This document shows, piece by piece, positions 1 through 9,493 of a DNA stretch of 40,570 nt. Source of the stretch: Desulfobacteraceae bacterium (lineage in GTDB: Bacteria; Desulfobacterota; Desulfobacteria; Desulfobacterales; UBA2174); NCBI GenBank assembly GCA_011042305.1, contig DQXI01000238.1, positions 1 through 40,570 on the forward strand. The letters run 5' to 3'. The translations under genes and the position numbers were made by a program. Position 1 is the stretch's first letter; every line of letters starts with the position of its first letter. The notes beneath the pieces are model-generated. The model was given only the letters and a program-made list of their open reading frames with translations, did no database searches and was not told where the DNA came from.

Positions 1-807
1 AGCTGGGTGTTGGCCTGGATGCGCTTTGACTGGTTCGCCGCCGGCCAGCCCCATACCTTCGTCCCCCTCTGGCTGAGCTACATCGCCGTGGTCAACGCCC
101 TGGCCTACCGGCGCACCGGCCGCTGCATGCTGACCCACCAACGGCGGCACCTGGCGTTCCTGTTTGCCGGCAGCGCCGTTTTCTGGTGGTTTTTCGAGTA
201 TTTGAACCGCTTCGTGCAAAACTGGTACTACACGGGCGCCGAATACGGCGCCGTGACCTACAGCCTCCTGGCCACCGCCTCGTTTGCCACGGTGCTGCCG
301 GCGGTGCTGGGCACCCGGGACTGGCTGGCCGGTTTCGATCTGTTTCGCCGCGGCTGGGACGGCTGGCCGGCCCCGGTCCCGCGCAGCCCCCGGCGCGCGG
401 CGGCGGCGGTCCTGGTTCTGGCGGCCGCGGCCCTGGCGGCAATCGCCGCCTGGCCGAACCAGCTATTTGCCCTGGTTTGGGTGGCGCCGCTGGGGGTGGT
501 GGCCTCGGTGCAAACCCTCTGGGGTCGGCGGCACCTGCTGGGCGAGCCGACCCGGGGCCACTGGTCACCGGTGGTCACATCGGCGGCGGCCGCCTTGGTG
601 TGCGGCTTTTTCTGGGAAATGTGGAACGCGGGCAGCCTAGTGGGGTGGACTTACACGGTGCCCTACGTGCAGCGCTTCGAGCTCTTTGCCATGCCGATCC
701 TCGGCTACGCCGGCTACCTGCCCTTCGGGCTGGAATGCGCCGCGGTGGAAGAGCTCCTGGGAGAACTTTCCGGCGGCAGGACAGGAGCCGCCCATGATGT
801 TTCTTAA
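1..807 (+). CDS. Multi-pass membrane protein of unknown function (5' end likely outside window)
   Basis: Open frame from base 1; several hydrophobic segments; conserved-looking C-terminus PILGYAGYLPFGLECAAVEELL. Reading frame continues upstream of the annotated GTG at 7. Confidence 0.65.
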   Translation, partial: SWVLAWMRFDWFAAGQPHTFVPLWLSYIAVVNALAYRRTGRCMLTHQRRHLAFLFAGSAVFWWFFEYLNRFVQNWYYTGAEYGAVTYSLLATASFATVLPAVLGTRDWLAGFDLFRRGWDGWPAPVPRSPRRAAAAVLVLAAAALAAIAAWPNQLFALVWVAPLGVVASVQTLWGRRHLLGEPTRGHWSPVVTSAAAALVCGFFWEMWNAGSLVGWTYTVPYVQRFELFAMPILGYAGYLPFGLECAAVEELLGELSGGRTGAAHDVS

Positions 808-860
808 AGTGACGAGGGCCTGAAGCGTGCTAACGTTACGGCAAACTGGAGGGCGTTACA

Positions 861-1232
861 ATGGAATGGATTCTTTATGTCATCAGCATTCTCTGGCTGT
901 CGGTGGGCGTCTGCCTGATCCTGTACACCGAGGAGACCCGCGGCGTCATCAAGGGGTTGTTGCGCCAGGCCGATCCACGCCTGGTGGCCGTCTGGCCGGC
1001 GCTGTTCGGTTTGGCGCTCATCGTGGCCGCCGGCGTCAGCCACTACCCCTGGTTCGTGCGGCTGCTGGGCCTCCTGGCCTTCACCAAAGCGGCCACGTTC
1101 GCCTTCAACCTGCAGAATCTCGGCCAGTGGTTTACAAACTGGTTTCTGGAGAAAGCCAATGACCGCACCTGCCGCCTCTGGGGCATCGTGGTCCTGATCC
1201 TGGCCACGGCCCTCTTTTCCTGGGTCCGCTGA
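861..1232 (+). CDS. Small integral membrane protein (123 aa)
   Basis: Strongly hydrophobic with about 3-4 TM segments; GGAG-like RBS upstream of ATG at 861. Confidence 0.65.
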   Translation: MEWILYVISILWLSVGVCLILYTEETRGVIKGLLRQADPRLVAVWPALFGLALIVAAGVSHYPWFVRLLGLLAFTKAATFAFNLQNLGQWFTNWFLEKANDRTCRLWGIVVLILATALFSWVR

Positions 1233-1260
1233 CCGGCCGGGCCTCTGGGCCCCGCCGGTC

Positions 1261-2505
1261 TCACTCGTATATTTTTTCCTCCACCGCGTCCGACGAGGCG
1301 GCGTCTGACTCGAAGTCGCGCGCGACCTGGCCGGAGCGGCGCTGGGCGTACTCCCGGTACCACTCGTGGGCCGTGATCATGCTCATCACTTCGCTGGTGC
1401 CGGTCCAAATGGAGGCCAGGCGCAGGTCGCGCACGACGCGCTCCACCGGGAAAATGTCGGTGTAGCCGATGCCGCCCATGACCTGCATGCTGTTGTGAGC
1501 CGCCTTCTGGCAGGCCTCGGTGACGAACTTTTTCGTTTCCGAAACCAGGCGACGGACCAGGTTCGTCGGCTGCCCGGTGTCCACCGCCCGGGCCGTGGTG
1601 TAGATCATGGCCCGGGCCGCGTCCAGCAGCATGGCGGCTTCGGCCACCTGGAAGCTGACCCCCTGGAATTGGTTAATGGTGGAGCCGAAGGCCTTGCGCC
1701 GGGTGGTGTAGCCGGTGGCCACGTCCAGCGCCGGACGGGCCGCCCCGATGGTCATGGCCGCCGTGCCGAGGCGCTCGGGGATCATCATGGTGTTGAAGAC
1801 CGCGTAGCCGCCGTCCAGCTCACCGACGATGTGCTCCGGCCCCACCCTCACGTCGCGGAACACCACCCGTCCGGCCCCCCCGCCGCGGCAGCCCATCAAG
1901 CCGTAGCGATAGGCGGTCTCCACCCCGGGGCCACGGTCGACCACGAAACAGGTCAGGGCCTTGTGCGCCGGGGCGTTGGGGTTGGTACGGGCGTAGACCA
2001 GGAAGAAATCGGCACCTTCGGCGCCAACGATGAACCGTTTCTGGCCGTTGAGGATGAAATGGTCGCCTTGGCGTTCAGCCGTGGTAGTGGTGCCGAAAAA
2101 ATCGCTGCCGCCCCTCGGCTCGGTGAGACACTCGGCGGCAAAGCGTTCGCCGGCCAGCAACGGCTTGACGTAGTTTTCCTTCTGGGCGTCGCTGCCATGC
2201 TGGATGATGGCATCGCAGACCAGCTCGGCCCCCACCCCGAAAACGCAGGCGAAAATATAGCCCAGCGTGCCCACCTCTTCCATCACGGCGCAGGTGCTCA
2301 CCCAGTCCAGGTCGCGGCCGCCCCACCGGCGCGGGTAGCGGCAGCCCATGAGGTTGCGCCGGCCCGCCTCCTGCAAAAACTCTTTGGGGAACCGGATCTC
2401 GTCGCGGTCCATGGCCAAAACCATCTCCCGCGGCACCCAGCGCACCAGGTCCCGCACCTCTTCCACCAGGCCCCGGGCCGGCTCGGAAAGCAGGTAATCA
2501 AACAT
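1261..2505 (-). CDS. Acyl-CoA dehydrogenase family protein
   Basis: ACAD hallmarks: AECLTEPRGGSD, FILNGQKRFIVGAEGADFFLVYART, GSTINQFQGVSFQVAEA, QVMGGIGYTDIFPVERVVRDLRLASIWTGTSEV. Confidence 0.95.
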   Translation of the reverse strand: MFDYLLSEPARGLVEEVRDLVRWVPREMVLAMDRDEIRFPKEFLQEAGRRNLMGCRYPRRWGGRDLDWVSTCAVMEEVGTLGYIFACVFGVGAELVCDAIIQHGSDAQKENYVKPLLAGERFAAECLTEPRGGSDFFGTTTTAERQGDHFILNGQKRFIVGAEGADFFLVYARTNPNAPAHKALTCFVVDRGPGVETAYRYGLMGCRGGGAGRVVFRDVRVGPEHIVGELDGGYAVFNTMMIPERLGTAAMTIGAARPALDVATGYTTRRKAFGSTINQFQGVSFQVAEAAMLLDAARAMIYTTARAVDTGQPTNLVRRLVSETKKFVTEACQKAAHNSMQVMGGIGYTDIFPVERVVRDLRLASIWTGTSEVMSMITAHEWYREYAQRRSGQVARDFESDAASSDAVEEKIYE

Positions 2506-2659
2506 GGTTGACCTCCTTGGTAACAGGCTGCGGCTTCAGCCGCCTTTGGGATGGCCTTCTTCCAACTGCGCCAGCCGCCGGCGCAGCTTGGCCGCCACGG
2601 CTTGCAGGTCCTCTCCCATCTTCCGGGGTTGCCAGGTGCCAAAAACGTGCGCACAAACC

Positions 2660-2673
2660 TTACGTTAACGTAA
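2660..2673. promoter_or_regulatory. Perfect 14-bp palindrome TTACGTTAACGTAA upstream of the acyl-CoA dehydrogenase gene (candidate operator)
   Basis: The sequence equals its own reverse complement; about 155 bp upstream of the minus-strand start at 2505. Confidence 0.5.
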
Positions 2674-2875
2674 ATGCAAGCTCAAAACGGCGACGCCGTC
2701 AAGGACGGAATCCATTTCTCCCGCTGTTTTTCGGCTGGCCCACCGGCCCTTTTGGAAATGCGACGGCCGTGCTGAAAACCGGAGTGCGTCTCGAACGTCT
2801 GGGGGCCGCCCGCCGGCGGCGGCTCGTCTCGCAGCACCGTCAGTTGGATCTTTTCCCCACGGCCAGCGAGATCCC

Positions 2876-3224
2876 CTATCCGGTGAGCGGCGGCAGGATC
2901 CAGCGCAGGGTCTGGGGGAACCGGTACACCTGCCAGGTGGACAGCCCCAGGCTGCGGGCCGCCTCCCATTGACACCGGGGCACCGAGACGATGCCGGAGT
3001 GAAAGATCTCCAAGGCATAGGCCCCCTCGAAAAGGTTCAGGGCGAGTACGGCCGAGGGGAAGGCCTGGATCCCGAGAATCGGGGCCATCACGAAATAGAC
3101 GAAAAAGAGCTGCACCAGCAGAGGCGTGTTGCGGATGATCTCCAGGTAGCCGCGCGCCAGGACGCGACCCAGTGCGGCGAGCCGGTTTTTCGCAAGACCA
3201 TAGTAGGCTGGCGGTCTTCGAGTA
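2876..3224 (-). pseudogene. Remnant of a polar amino-acid ABC transporter permease (HisM/GlnP family)
   Basis: LEIIRNTPLLVQLFFVYFVMAPILGIQAFPSAVLALNLFEGAYALEIFHSGIVSVPRCQWEAARSLGLSTWQVYRFPQTLRWILPPLTG then stop; lacks the N-terminal TM region and the end of the permease domain. Confidence 0.8.
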
Positions 3225-4538
3225 TCAATCCAGCCGACCGACCAGTCTCCCGCGGGCATCCACGGCCTCGATGCGCACGGTGACCAGGGTCTCCATCAAC
3301 GCGTCAGGCCCGTCAAAAAGCACCGGCAGGTAGTTGTCGGTAACGATCTTCAGGCGGCCGGTCCGCGGATCGCGGCGACCTTCCACCGGGGCGGCGGCCT
3401 GGCGGCCCACGAACCGTCGATAGAAATCAAGGCGCTTGCGCTGCCCGAGGCGCCGCAGCCGCGCGCAACGGCTGCTGACAACGCCATCGGGAACCGGATC
3501 GGCCATGCGGGCGGCCGGGGTGCCGGCTCGCGGCGAAAAGGGAAACACATGCAGGTAGGCAAGGGGCAACTTGGCCGCCATTTGATAGGTACGCTCGAAA
3601 GCCGCCTCCGTTTCGCCGGGAAACCCCACCAGTACATCCAGCCCCACGGCAGCCCCGGGCACCGCGCGGGTGAAAGTAAGCACCAGGTCGGCCACATCCG
3701 TCCCGGTGTAGGGCCTTCCCATGCGCCGCAAGATCTCGTCGTCGCCGCTTTGCAGGGGGAGGTGAAAGTGGCGGCAACAGCGCGGCGATCCGGTCAGGGC
3801 GGTGATGAGGGCCGAATCAAACTCCTGGGGCTCCACCGAGCTGACCCGGAAGCGTCCAATGTCTCCGGCGGCATCGATGCGCCGCAGCAGGCCGGCCAGG
3901 GTGGATGCCGGGGTCAGATCCCTGCCGTAGCGGCCCAGATGGATGCCGGTGAGCACCACTTCGTGGTAGCCGGCAGCCCCGAGATCCGCGATGCGTGCCA
4001 GCACGTTTTCGGCGGGCAGGCTGCGGCTGCGCCCCCGGGCGTAGGGCACGATACAGTAGGTGCAAAAAGCATCGCAGCCGTCCTGGATCTTGAGCAAGGG
4101 CCGGGTGCGCCCGCCCACCACGGCATCGCAGACCGCCTCGAAGGGCCAGGCAGGCGATCGGGGGGCGACCACCGCCTCGGCCGGCCGGCGCGCCGTCTTT
4201 TCCTGCAAGCCTTGTACCAGCGCGGGGATGCGGTGTTTTTCGCTGTGCCCCACCACCAGGTCCACCCCTTCGATGGCTGTCAGGGCCTCCGGTTCCACCT
4301 GGGCGTAGCAACCGGTGACCACGATCCGCCCGGCGCCCTGGCGCTTGGCCCGACGCACCGCCTGGCGGCTTTGCATGGCGGCCCGGCCGGTGACGGTGCA
4401 GGTGTTGATCAGGCACAGGTCCACCGGCGGGCCGTCGGCCCGGCGCCAGCCGTGGTCGACGAGCCGGCGCGCCAGGGCTTCGGATTCGTACTGGTTGACC
4501 TTGCACCCGAGCGTGATGGTGGTGAAACTGCCGCCCAT
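3225..4538 (-). CDS. mtaB: tRNA (N6-L-threonylcarbamoyladenosine(37)-C2)-methylthiotransferase MtaB
   Basis: MGGSFTTITLGCKVNQYESEAL start, INTCTVTGRA, radical SAM CDAFCTYCIVPYARGRSRS; start moved from 4742 to the MGGSFTTITLGCK Met. Confidence 0.92.
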   Translation of the reverse strand: MGGSFTTITLGCKVNQYESEALARRLVDHGWRRADGPPVDLCLINTCTVTGRAAMQSRQAVRRAKRQGAGRIVVTGCYAQVEPEALTAIEGVDLVVGHSEKHRIPALVQGLQEKTARRPAEAVVAPRSPAWPFEAVCDAVVGGRTRPLLKIQDGCDAFCTYCIVPYARGRSRSLPAENVLARIADLGAAGYHEVVLTGIHLGRYGRDLTPASTLAGLLRRIDAAGDIGRFRVSSVEPQEFDSALITALTGSPRCCRHFHLPLQSGDDEILRRMGRPYTGTDVADLVLTFTRAVPGAAVGLDVLVGFPGETEAAFERTYQMAAKLPLAYLHVFPFSPRAGTPAARMADPVPDGVVSSRCARLRRLGQRKRLDFYRRFVGRQAAAPVEGRRDPRTGRLKIVTDNYLPVLFDGPDALMETLVTVRIEAVDARGRLVGRLD

Positions 4539-4810
4539 GTGAGGTTCCCTTCCCTGTTCGAAAAGAAGACCTTTAGACCACGCTCCCGCCCGCGTCAACC
4601 GGGGGGCTGCCGCCCGGCACGGCGCTGACAAGCGCCCATCTGGACGCTGCCCTGACAGGGACCGGTGGCCCGGAGCGGGACAATTGCGCAGCGGGCCGGA
4701 ATCTGATAGTTTTCCAGTCGCCCGCAACCTTCCCCCCATCACCCCCGGGCAACCGGCCGCGTCACGGTTTCCCGGTGCACCGGATCCACCCTAACGGCAG
4801 GGAGACGGCC

Positions 4811-5605
4811 ATGGGATTCAAAGAAAACCTCAAACGCAAGATCGATATCGACCGCCTTGCGGCCCGGGTGGTGGAATCCGTGAGCGGCGGCCCGGACAGC
4901 ACCCGGCGCATCGACAAGCCGGCCATGCGCCAACTGCTGGAGGCGGCCGGGTGGCAGGTGCGCCACGAACGGGACCTCGAACTCTACCTGCCCCCGAAAG
5001 ACGAAGCGGACCTCGTGCTGGTACTCGACAACGACCTGCCCCTCTACCGCACCACGGTGGACGACGTGGCCCTGCGCAAGAGCCCGACGGTCAAGGAGAT
5101 GGTGAGCATCCGCAACATCCGGCGCATCCTCAACGACGGCGATGTCGTTGTTTCCAAAAAGGCCGCCACCGTGGACCGGTTCCGCAGCGCCGCCGTCGCC
5201 CGCCTCGACCTGAACTACACCGCCGCCGACGTCTCGGCCATCGCCTTTGACGGCGCCGCCTCGCTCGATTCGCGCTATCCGGAAGGCGTCATCGAGGCGC
5301 TGGACCTGCTGGCCCAACTGCTGGGCTGGCAACCGCCACCGACGGCTTTCGCGTCTGTCCATCACCACATCTGCGGCCGCCTGGAGCGCCGGGACGGCGG
5401 AATACACTACGGCCCGCTGGCGGTCTTCAGCCGGGTCCACAACCGCCTGTGGTTCGTGGATCGCCCCCTGAATGTCGCCGACAGGGACGACGCCGCCTAT
5501 TTTCAGCACGTGCTCCAAGCCAAGGCCCGGGTCGCGGCCGAGGGCCTGGAAGCCTTCAAGGCGCTGGCCGCGGCCGTGCCGGCGCCAGGGCGCCTTGAGC
5601 CGTAG
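4811..5605 (+). CDS. Conserved hypothetical protein (about 264 aa)
   Basis: Complete ORF with RBS (GGGAGACGGCC ATG); no family recognised with confidence. Confidence 0.7.
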   Translation: MGFKENLKRKIDIDRLAARVVESVSGGPDSTRRIDKPAMRQLLEAAGWQVRHERDLELYLPPKDEADLVLVLDNDLPLYRTTVDDVALRKSPTVKEMVSIRNIRRILNDGDVVVSKKAATVDRFRSAAVARLDLNYTAADVSAIAFDGAASLDSRYPEGVIEALDLLAQLLGWQPPPTAFASVHHHICGRLERRDGGIHYGPLAVFSRVHNRLWFVDRPLNVADRDDAAYFQHVLQAKARVAAEGLEAFKALAAAVPAPGRLEP

Positions 5606-5621
5606 CGCCGCGCCTGACGCC

Positions 5622-6023
5622 TTACCAGATGCATTTAATGCCGTATGCTGAAAAAAGCGGATCGGCGGTCATGACGGCCAAGTCCTCGACCAGGGCTTGG
5701 GCGATAAGCAGACGATCGAAGGGGTCGCGGTGATGAAACGGTAGCGTCGATACGGCAACGCAGTGCTCGGGTTCGATGGGCAGCCAGAGGATACCGTTGG
5801 CGATCATTTCGGCGTCAATCCGTTGCGGCCAGTCAGGTTGGAGCGCCAATTTGCCGAGGCTGATTTTGATGGCCATCTCCCAGAGACTGGCCATGCTGAG
5901 AAAAAGCCGGTGCGTCGGTTCCAGAAACGCCTGGCGCGCGGCGGCGCCTAGGCGCGGGTCGTCGCCGGCAATCCACAGAAAGGCTTGGGTGTCTATAAGA
6001 ATCTTCTTTATCACCGGCGGCAA
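5622..6023 (-). CDS. PIN-domain toxin, VapC family (type II TA)
   Basis: ILIDTQAFLWIAGDDPRL ... SMASLWEMAIKISLGKL ... HHRDPFDRLLIAQALVEDLAVMTAD, typical PIN acidic motif layout; directly downstream of a Phd/YefM-like gene. Confidence 0.92.
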   Translation of the reverse strand: MPPVIKKILIDTQAFLWIAGDDPRLGAAARQAFLEPTHRLFLSMASLWEMAIKISLGKLALQPDWPQRIDAEMIANGILWLPIEPEHCVAVSTLPFHHRDPFDRLLIAQALVEDLAVMTADPLFSAYGIKCIW

Positions 6024-6260
6024 TCAGGGCATGTACGGCTCGAAATCATCCAGGACGGCATTGAAGTCTTCGGCCATGCAGATCACAAGGTCTTTTTGCC
6101 GGCCGATGACACGCTCCCCCGCGGCGCCGGGCAGGACTTGGAGCCGGACCAGCGGCCGGCCGCTCTTGGCGATCACCACGTCCCTGCCCTTGAGGGCTTC
6201 CTGGATAAGTTGAGATAGCCGGGTCTTGGCTTCATGAATGTTGCATTGCAGCGGTTCCAT
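6024..6260 (-). CDS. Phd/YefM-family antitoxin
   Basis: CNIHEAKTRLSQLIQEALKGRDVVIAKSGRPLVRL matches the PhdYeFM fold; adjacent to the PIN toxin. Confidence 0.92.
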   Translation of the reverse strand: MEPLQCNIHEAKTRLSQLIQEALKGRDVVIAKSGRPLVRLQVLPGAAGERVIGRQKDLVICMAEDFNAVLDDFEPYMP

Positions 6261-6428
6261 GGTTTCGCCCCAAAAGCGTAATCCGAACGTCGAACCTTTA
6301 CATGATTAGCTAACTTATATGACCAATCCTTGCACGTCAATGCCAGTGAATGAAAATCCTTCGCCGGGCTTGACCCGATTCCGCAAAACCGGCGCATTGT
6401 CATTTGGTTTTGCTGAAAGGATCATGCC

Positions 6429-6785
6429 ATGACCGCCCTGATCGTCGTCCTGGTGCGGCTGCGCAACATGGTCAAGGAGGGCTGGAGCGGCATCGAGGTC
6501 CAGCTCAAGCGCCGGGTCAACCTGATCCAAACCGTACGGGGCTACCTGGACCACGAGCGCGGGGTATGCTGGAGAAGCTCACCGAGCTGCGCAGCCAGAC
6601 CCTGCAAACGGACCAACCCGCCGAGCGCGCGCCTGGAAGGCGACCTCGACCGGGCCATCGGCCGCCTTTTCGCCGTGGAGTCGTTTCCGAGCAACATCGT
6701 GGCCGGGGTGTCCGGCTTCCGCCAGGCGGAGTTTTTCGGAAACGAAGACGCGGCCGATCGGGCAGCGCCGAAAGTTGGATTCTAG
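6429..6785 (+). pseudogene. lemA remnant with compensating frameshifts and internal deletion
   Basis: LVRLRNMVKEGWSGIEVQLKRRVNLIQTVRGYLDHERG, then other frame GMLEKLTELRSQTLQTDQPAERA, then back RLEGDLDRAIGRLFAVESFPSNIVAGVSGFRQAEFFGNEDAADRAAPKVGF; central LemA segment missing. Confidence 0.85.
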
Positions 6786-6811
6786 AAACCGGAAGGAGCG
6801 GGCAGGCAGAA

Positions 6812-7660
6812 ATGACGGATCAATCGGGTGAGATGACCCACGTGGCCATCGACAACGCCAACCTGCTGATTCTGCCGGCGCCACGGCCGGCCGGGGTGAT
6901 GGTTTTTGTCCCGGCCCTGGGGGTTCGGGCCGACTATTACGCCGCCTTTGCCCGGGCGCTCACCCGCCACGGCATCACCGTGGTGCTCAACGAACTGCGC
7001 GGCCACGGCCGAAGCCCGTTGGTGCCCGGCCGGCATACCGATTTCGGCTACTCGGCCCTGATCAATGAAGACCTCAAGAAGGCGGTGGCGTACGTCCAGG
7101 CCAATTTCTCCAATCTGCCCCTGGTGTTGGCCGGCCACAGCCTCGGCGGCCAACTCGTTACCCTGTACGCCGCCCGCTACCAGCCGCCCGCCGCCGGCAT
7201 CATTCAGCTCGCTTGCAGTTCGCCCTACTACCGCGGGTTTCCGCCGGCCCGGCGCCGGGCCATCTACTGGGGCTCTTTCGTCATCCAGGCCGCCGCGGCC
7301 CTGATGGGCTACTTTCCCGGCCGCACCTTCGGCTTCGGCGGTAGGGAGGCCCGGCGCCTGATGAACGACTGGAGCCGCATCGCCCGCACCAACCTGTTCA
7401 ATTTCAGGGATGATCCTTACGACTACGACGGCACCCTGGCCGTGGTGGGCTGCCCGGTACTCTCCTTCTGCTTTCCCGCCGACACCTACGCCCCGCTGGC
7501 GGCCGCCCGCTACTTCACCGACAAGCTGCCCCAGAACCGGCTCAAGCTCCGCCTGCTGGACATTCCCGAGTTCCAGAACACCGACCACTTCAACTGGATC
7601 GCCCAGGGAGCGCTCATCGCCCCGCTGCTGGCCGCCTGGTTGTCCCGGGCGACGGTCTGA
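6812..7660 (+). CDS. Alpha/beta hydrolase (serine aminopeptidase/lysophospholipase-like)
   Basis: VPALGVRADYYAAFARALTRHGITVVLNELRGHGRS, LVLAGHSLGGQL (GHSLGG nucleophile elbow); start at MTDQSGEM. Confidence 0.88.
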   Translation: MTDQSGEMTHVAIDNANLLILPAPRPAGVMVFVPALGVRADYYAAFARALTRHGITVVLNELRGHGRSPLVPGRHTDFGYSALINEDLKKAVAYVQANFSNLPLVLAGHSLGGQLVTLYAARYQPPAAGIIQLACSSPYYRGFPPARRRAIYWGSFVIQAAAALMGYFPGRTFGFGGREARRLMNDWSRIARTNLFNFRDDPYDYDGTLAVVGCPVLSFCFPADTYAPLAAARYFTDKLPQNRLKLRLLDIPEFQNTDHFNWIAQGALIAPLLAAWLSRATV

Positions 7661-7664
7661 GGCG

Positions 7665-8005
7665 GGTTTCCCGTTTCAGCACCTTCTGACCATAGGGGCA
7701 CACCGCCGAGCAGATGCCGCAGGTATGCCCGTCACGGTACCGGCGGTAGTGTTTTTTCCACTGGTCCCAGACGCTCGCATCCAGGATTCGCTCCCGCGCC
7801 ACCCCCGGGTGCCAAGCTTCGCCGGTCAGGGCCCCGGCCGGACAAGCCGTCACGCAACGCATGCACCGGCCGCAGAAACTTCTCACCGATGGCAGGCCCG
7901 TCTCCAAAAAACCGCGTCGGTGAACACGGTTCCCAACCGCACCCAGGACCCGTAACGGCGGGTGACGAGCTGGCAGTAACGCCCGAGCCGCTCCAGCCTC
8001 GGCCG
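7665..8005 (-). pseudogene. Truncated, frameshifted epoxyqueuosine-reductase-like iron-sulfur protein
   Basis: RYCQLVTRRYGSWVRLGTVFTDAVF | frameshift at T6 run | LETGLPSVRSFCGRCMRCVTACPAGALTGEAWHPG...DGHTCGICSAVCPYGQK; no N-terminal domain, abuts the lysE stop. Confidence 0.75.
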
Positions 8006-8629
8006 CTAGCCGCTGCGCTGTATGCCGGCAGCGAGAAAGCCGGCTCCCATCAGCGCAGTGCCGCCGCAGCGATTCAGCCGTTTGCGGACCGTGGTCCTGC
8101 GGATGGCCGCCCTCAACCGGCTGGCAAACAAGGCGTAAAGCGCGACGTTGACGGCGCCCAATACCAGAAAGGTGCCGCCCAGCAGGATGAGTTGACCCGC
8201 CACCGGTTTGCACGGGCTGATGAACTGCGGCAAAAATGCCACAAAAAAGGCAATGCTCTTGGGGTTCAAGGCCGTTACAATGAAGGCGCTTTTGAAAAGT
8301 CCAACCGATGAGATGCAGAGGGGGCTCCCGAAGCACTCTCTTTTCGGATCTGCCCGCCACAAACGGATGCCCAGATAAATGAGGTACAGTGCGCCGATCC
8401 ACTTGAATACCGTGAACAGGGCGGCGGATGCACTCATGACGGCGCCCAGCCCCAGGAGAGAGAGCGTCATCGCGGTGAAGTCGCCCAGCACCACCCCCGC
8501 GGCCAGCGGTACCACCGACCTGCGCCCACAGGTCACCGCCTGGCTGACCACCAGGATGATCGTCGGCCCCGGAATGATCAAAACGATCGTCACCGCCAAC
8601 AGGTAGGCGATCCAGAGCTCGGCGCTCAT
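8006..8629 (-). CDS. LysE family translocator
   Basis: YLLAVTIVLIIPGPTIILVVSQAVTCGRRSVVPLAAGVVLGDF, KWIGALYLIYLGIRLWR, LNPKSIAFFVAFLPQFI. Confidence 0.93.
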   Translation of the reverse strand: MSAELWIAYLLAVTIVLIIPGPTIILVVSQAVTCGRRSVVPLAAGVVLGDFTAMTLSLLGLGAVMSASAALFTVFKWIGALYLIYLGIRLWRADPKRECFGSPLCISSVGLFKSAFIVTALNPKSIAFFVAFLPQFISPCKPVAGQLILLGGTFLVLGAVNVALYALFASRLRAAIRRTTVRKRLNRCGGTALMGAGFLAAGIQRSG

Positions 8630-8734
8630 TGCTCGCTCCTTGTCATTGGCATCGACCGGCCCGGCAGGGTCTGACGCGTCGGGCTTGTCGCACCTGCCAG
8701 GCCTGCCCCGGCGCACGGATGTCTTTACGGCAGC

Positions 8735-9493
8735 CTACAGCACAGGCGCGAACTCGTCGAGGATCACGTCGTAGAGGCGCCAGCCGATTTCGATGCCGAT
8801 TTCGATGAACTCGGGCCCGTAGCGCCGGCCGGTGGAACTACGGAAGGTGCCGCGGATGCGCTCGAGGCTTTCCATGCCCCTCGGGTAGTGGCGCACGAAG
8901 ACCGCCGGCGGAACGCGGCCGAAGGCGAGCATGTTCCAGATGGTGTCGGTGAAATTGTCCGGCCCCCAGCGGAACTTGTCCGCGTCGTAGAGGCAGGCGT
9001 CGATCAAACCGGCGGCGGCAGTGGCCGGCGCGATGACCTCCTTGAAGGCCTCGTGGTTGCCGATGGCGCTGCTGATGTCTTCCACCGCCCTGGCAGACAG
9101 GGGAAACTGCTTCAGAAGCCGCTGGGCAAAGTCCGCGCCGGCCCGGGCGTGATCGGGCCGAACGCGCTCGATGTCATGCAGCAGGCCGGCGCACTGGACG
9201 TGGCGCACCGCAGCGGCCAGGCCGCCATCCACCTGTCGCCCACCCCCTCTTTCCGCCACCACCAGGGCGCCGGCGTCCAGGGTTACCTTGGCGGCATGGC
9301 GCAGGCCGTGACCGAAATCGTCGCTGAGCTTGGCCGTCACGAAACGCCGCAGGCGGGCAATGACCGGATCGGTGGCGTAGAAATTGCGGGACCAGGCGCA
9401 GGCATCGGCACAGTCACGATAGAATCTAGGGAGGGGGCAAGCGGAAACGATCCGGCAGGCGCGCTCCCGAAGCTGGATGTAGACAGGGTCCAT
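8735..9493 (-). CDS. HD-domain protein (predicted phosphohydrolase)
   Basis: FGHGLRHAAKV, CAGLLHDIERVRPDHARAGADFA, AIGNHEAF: H...HD...D layout. Confidence 0.8.
   Translation of the reverse strand: MDPVYIQLRERACRIVSACPLPRFYRDCADACAWSRNFYATDPVIARLRRFVTAKLSDDFGHGLRHAAKVTLDAGALVVAERGGGRQVDGGLAAAVRHVQCAGLLHDIERVRPDHARAGADFAQRLLKQFPLSARAVEDISSAIGNHEAFKEVIAPATAAAGLIDACLYDADKFRWGPDNFTDTIWNMLAFGRVPPAVFVRHYPRGMESLERIRGTFRSSTGRRYGPEFIEIGIEIGWRLYDVILDEFAPVL

Noticed and set aside
7614-8402. 262-aa minus-strand ORF as a complete protein
   Set aside because: N-terminal half is out-of-frame translation of lysE; only the iron-sulfur C-terminal part is real and is listed as a pseudogene.
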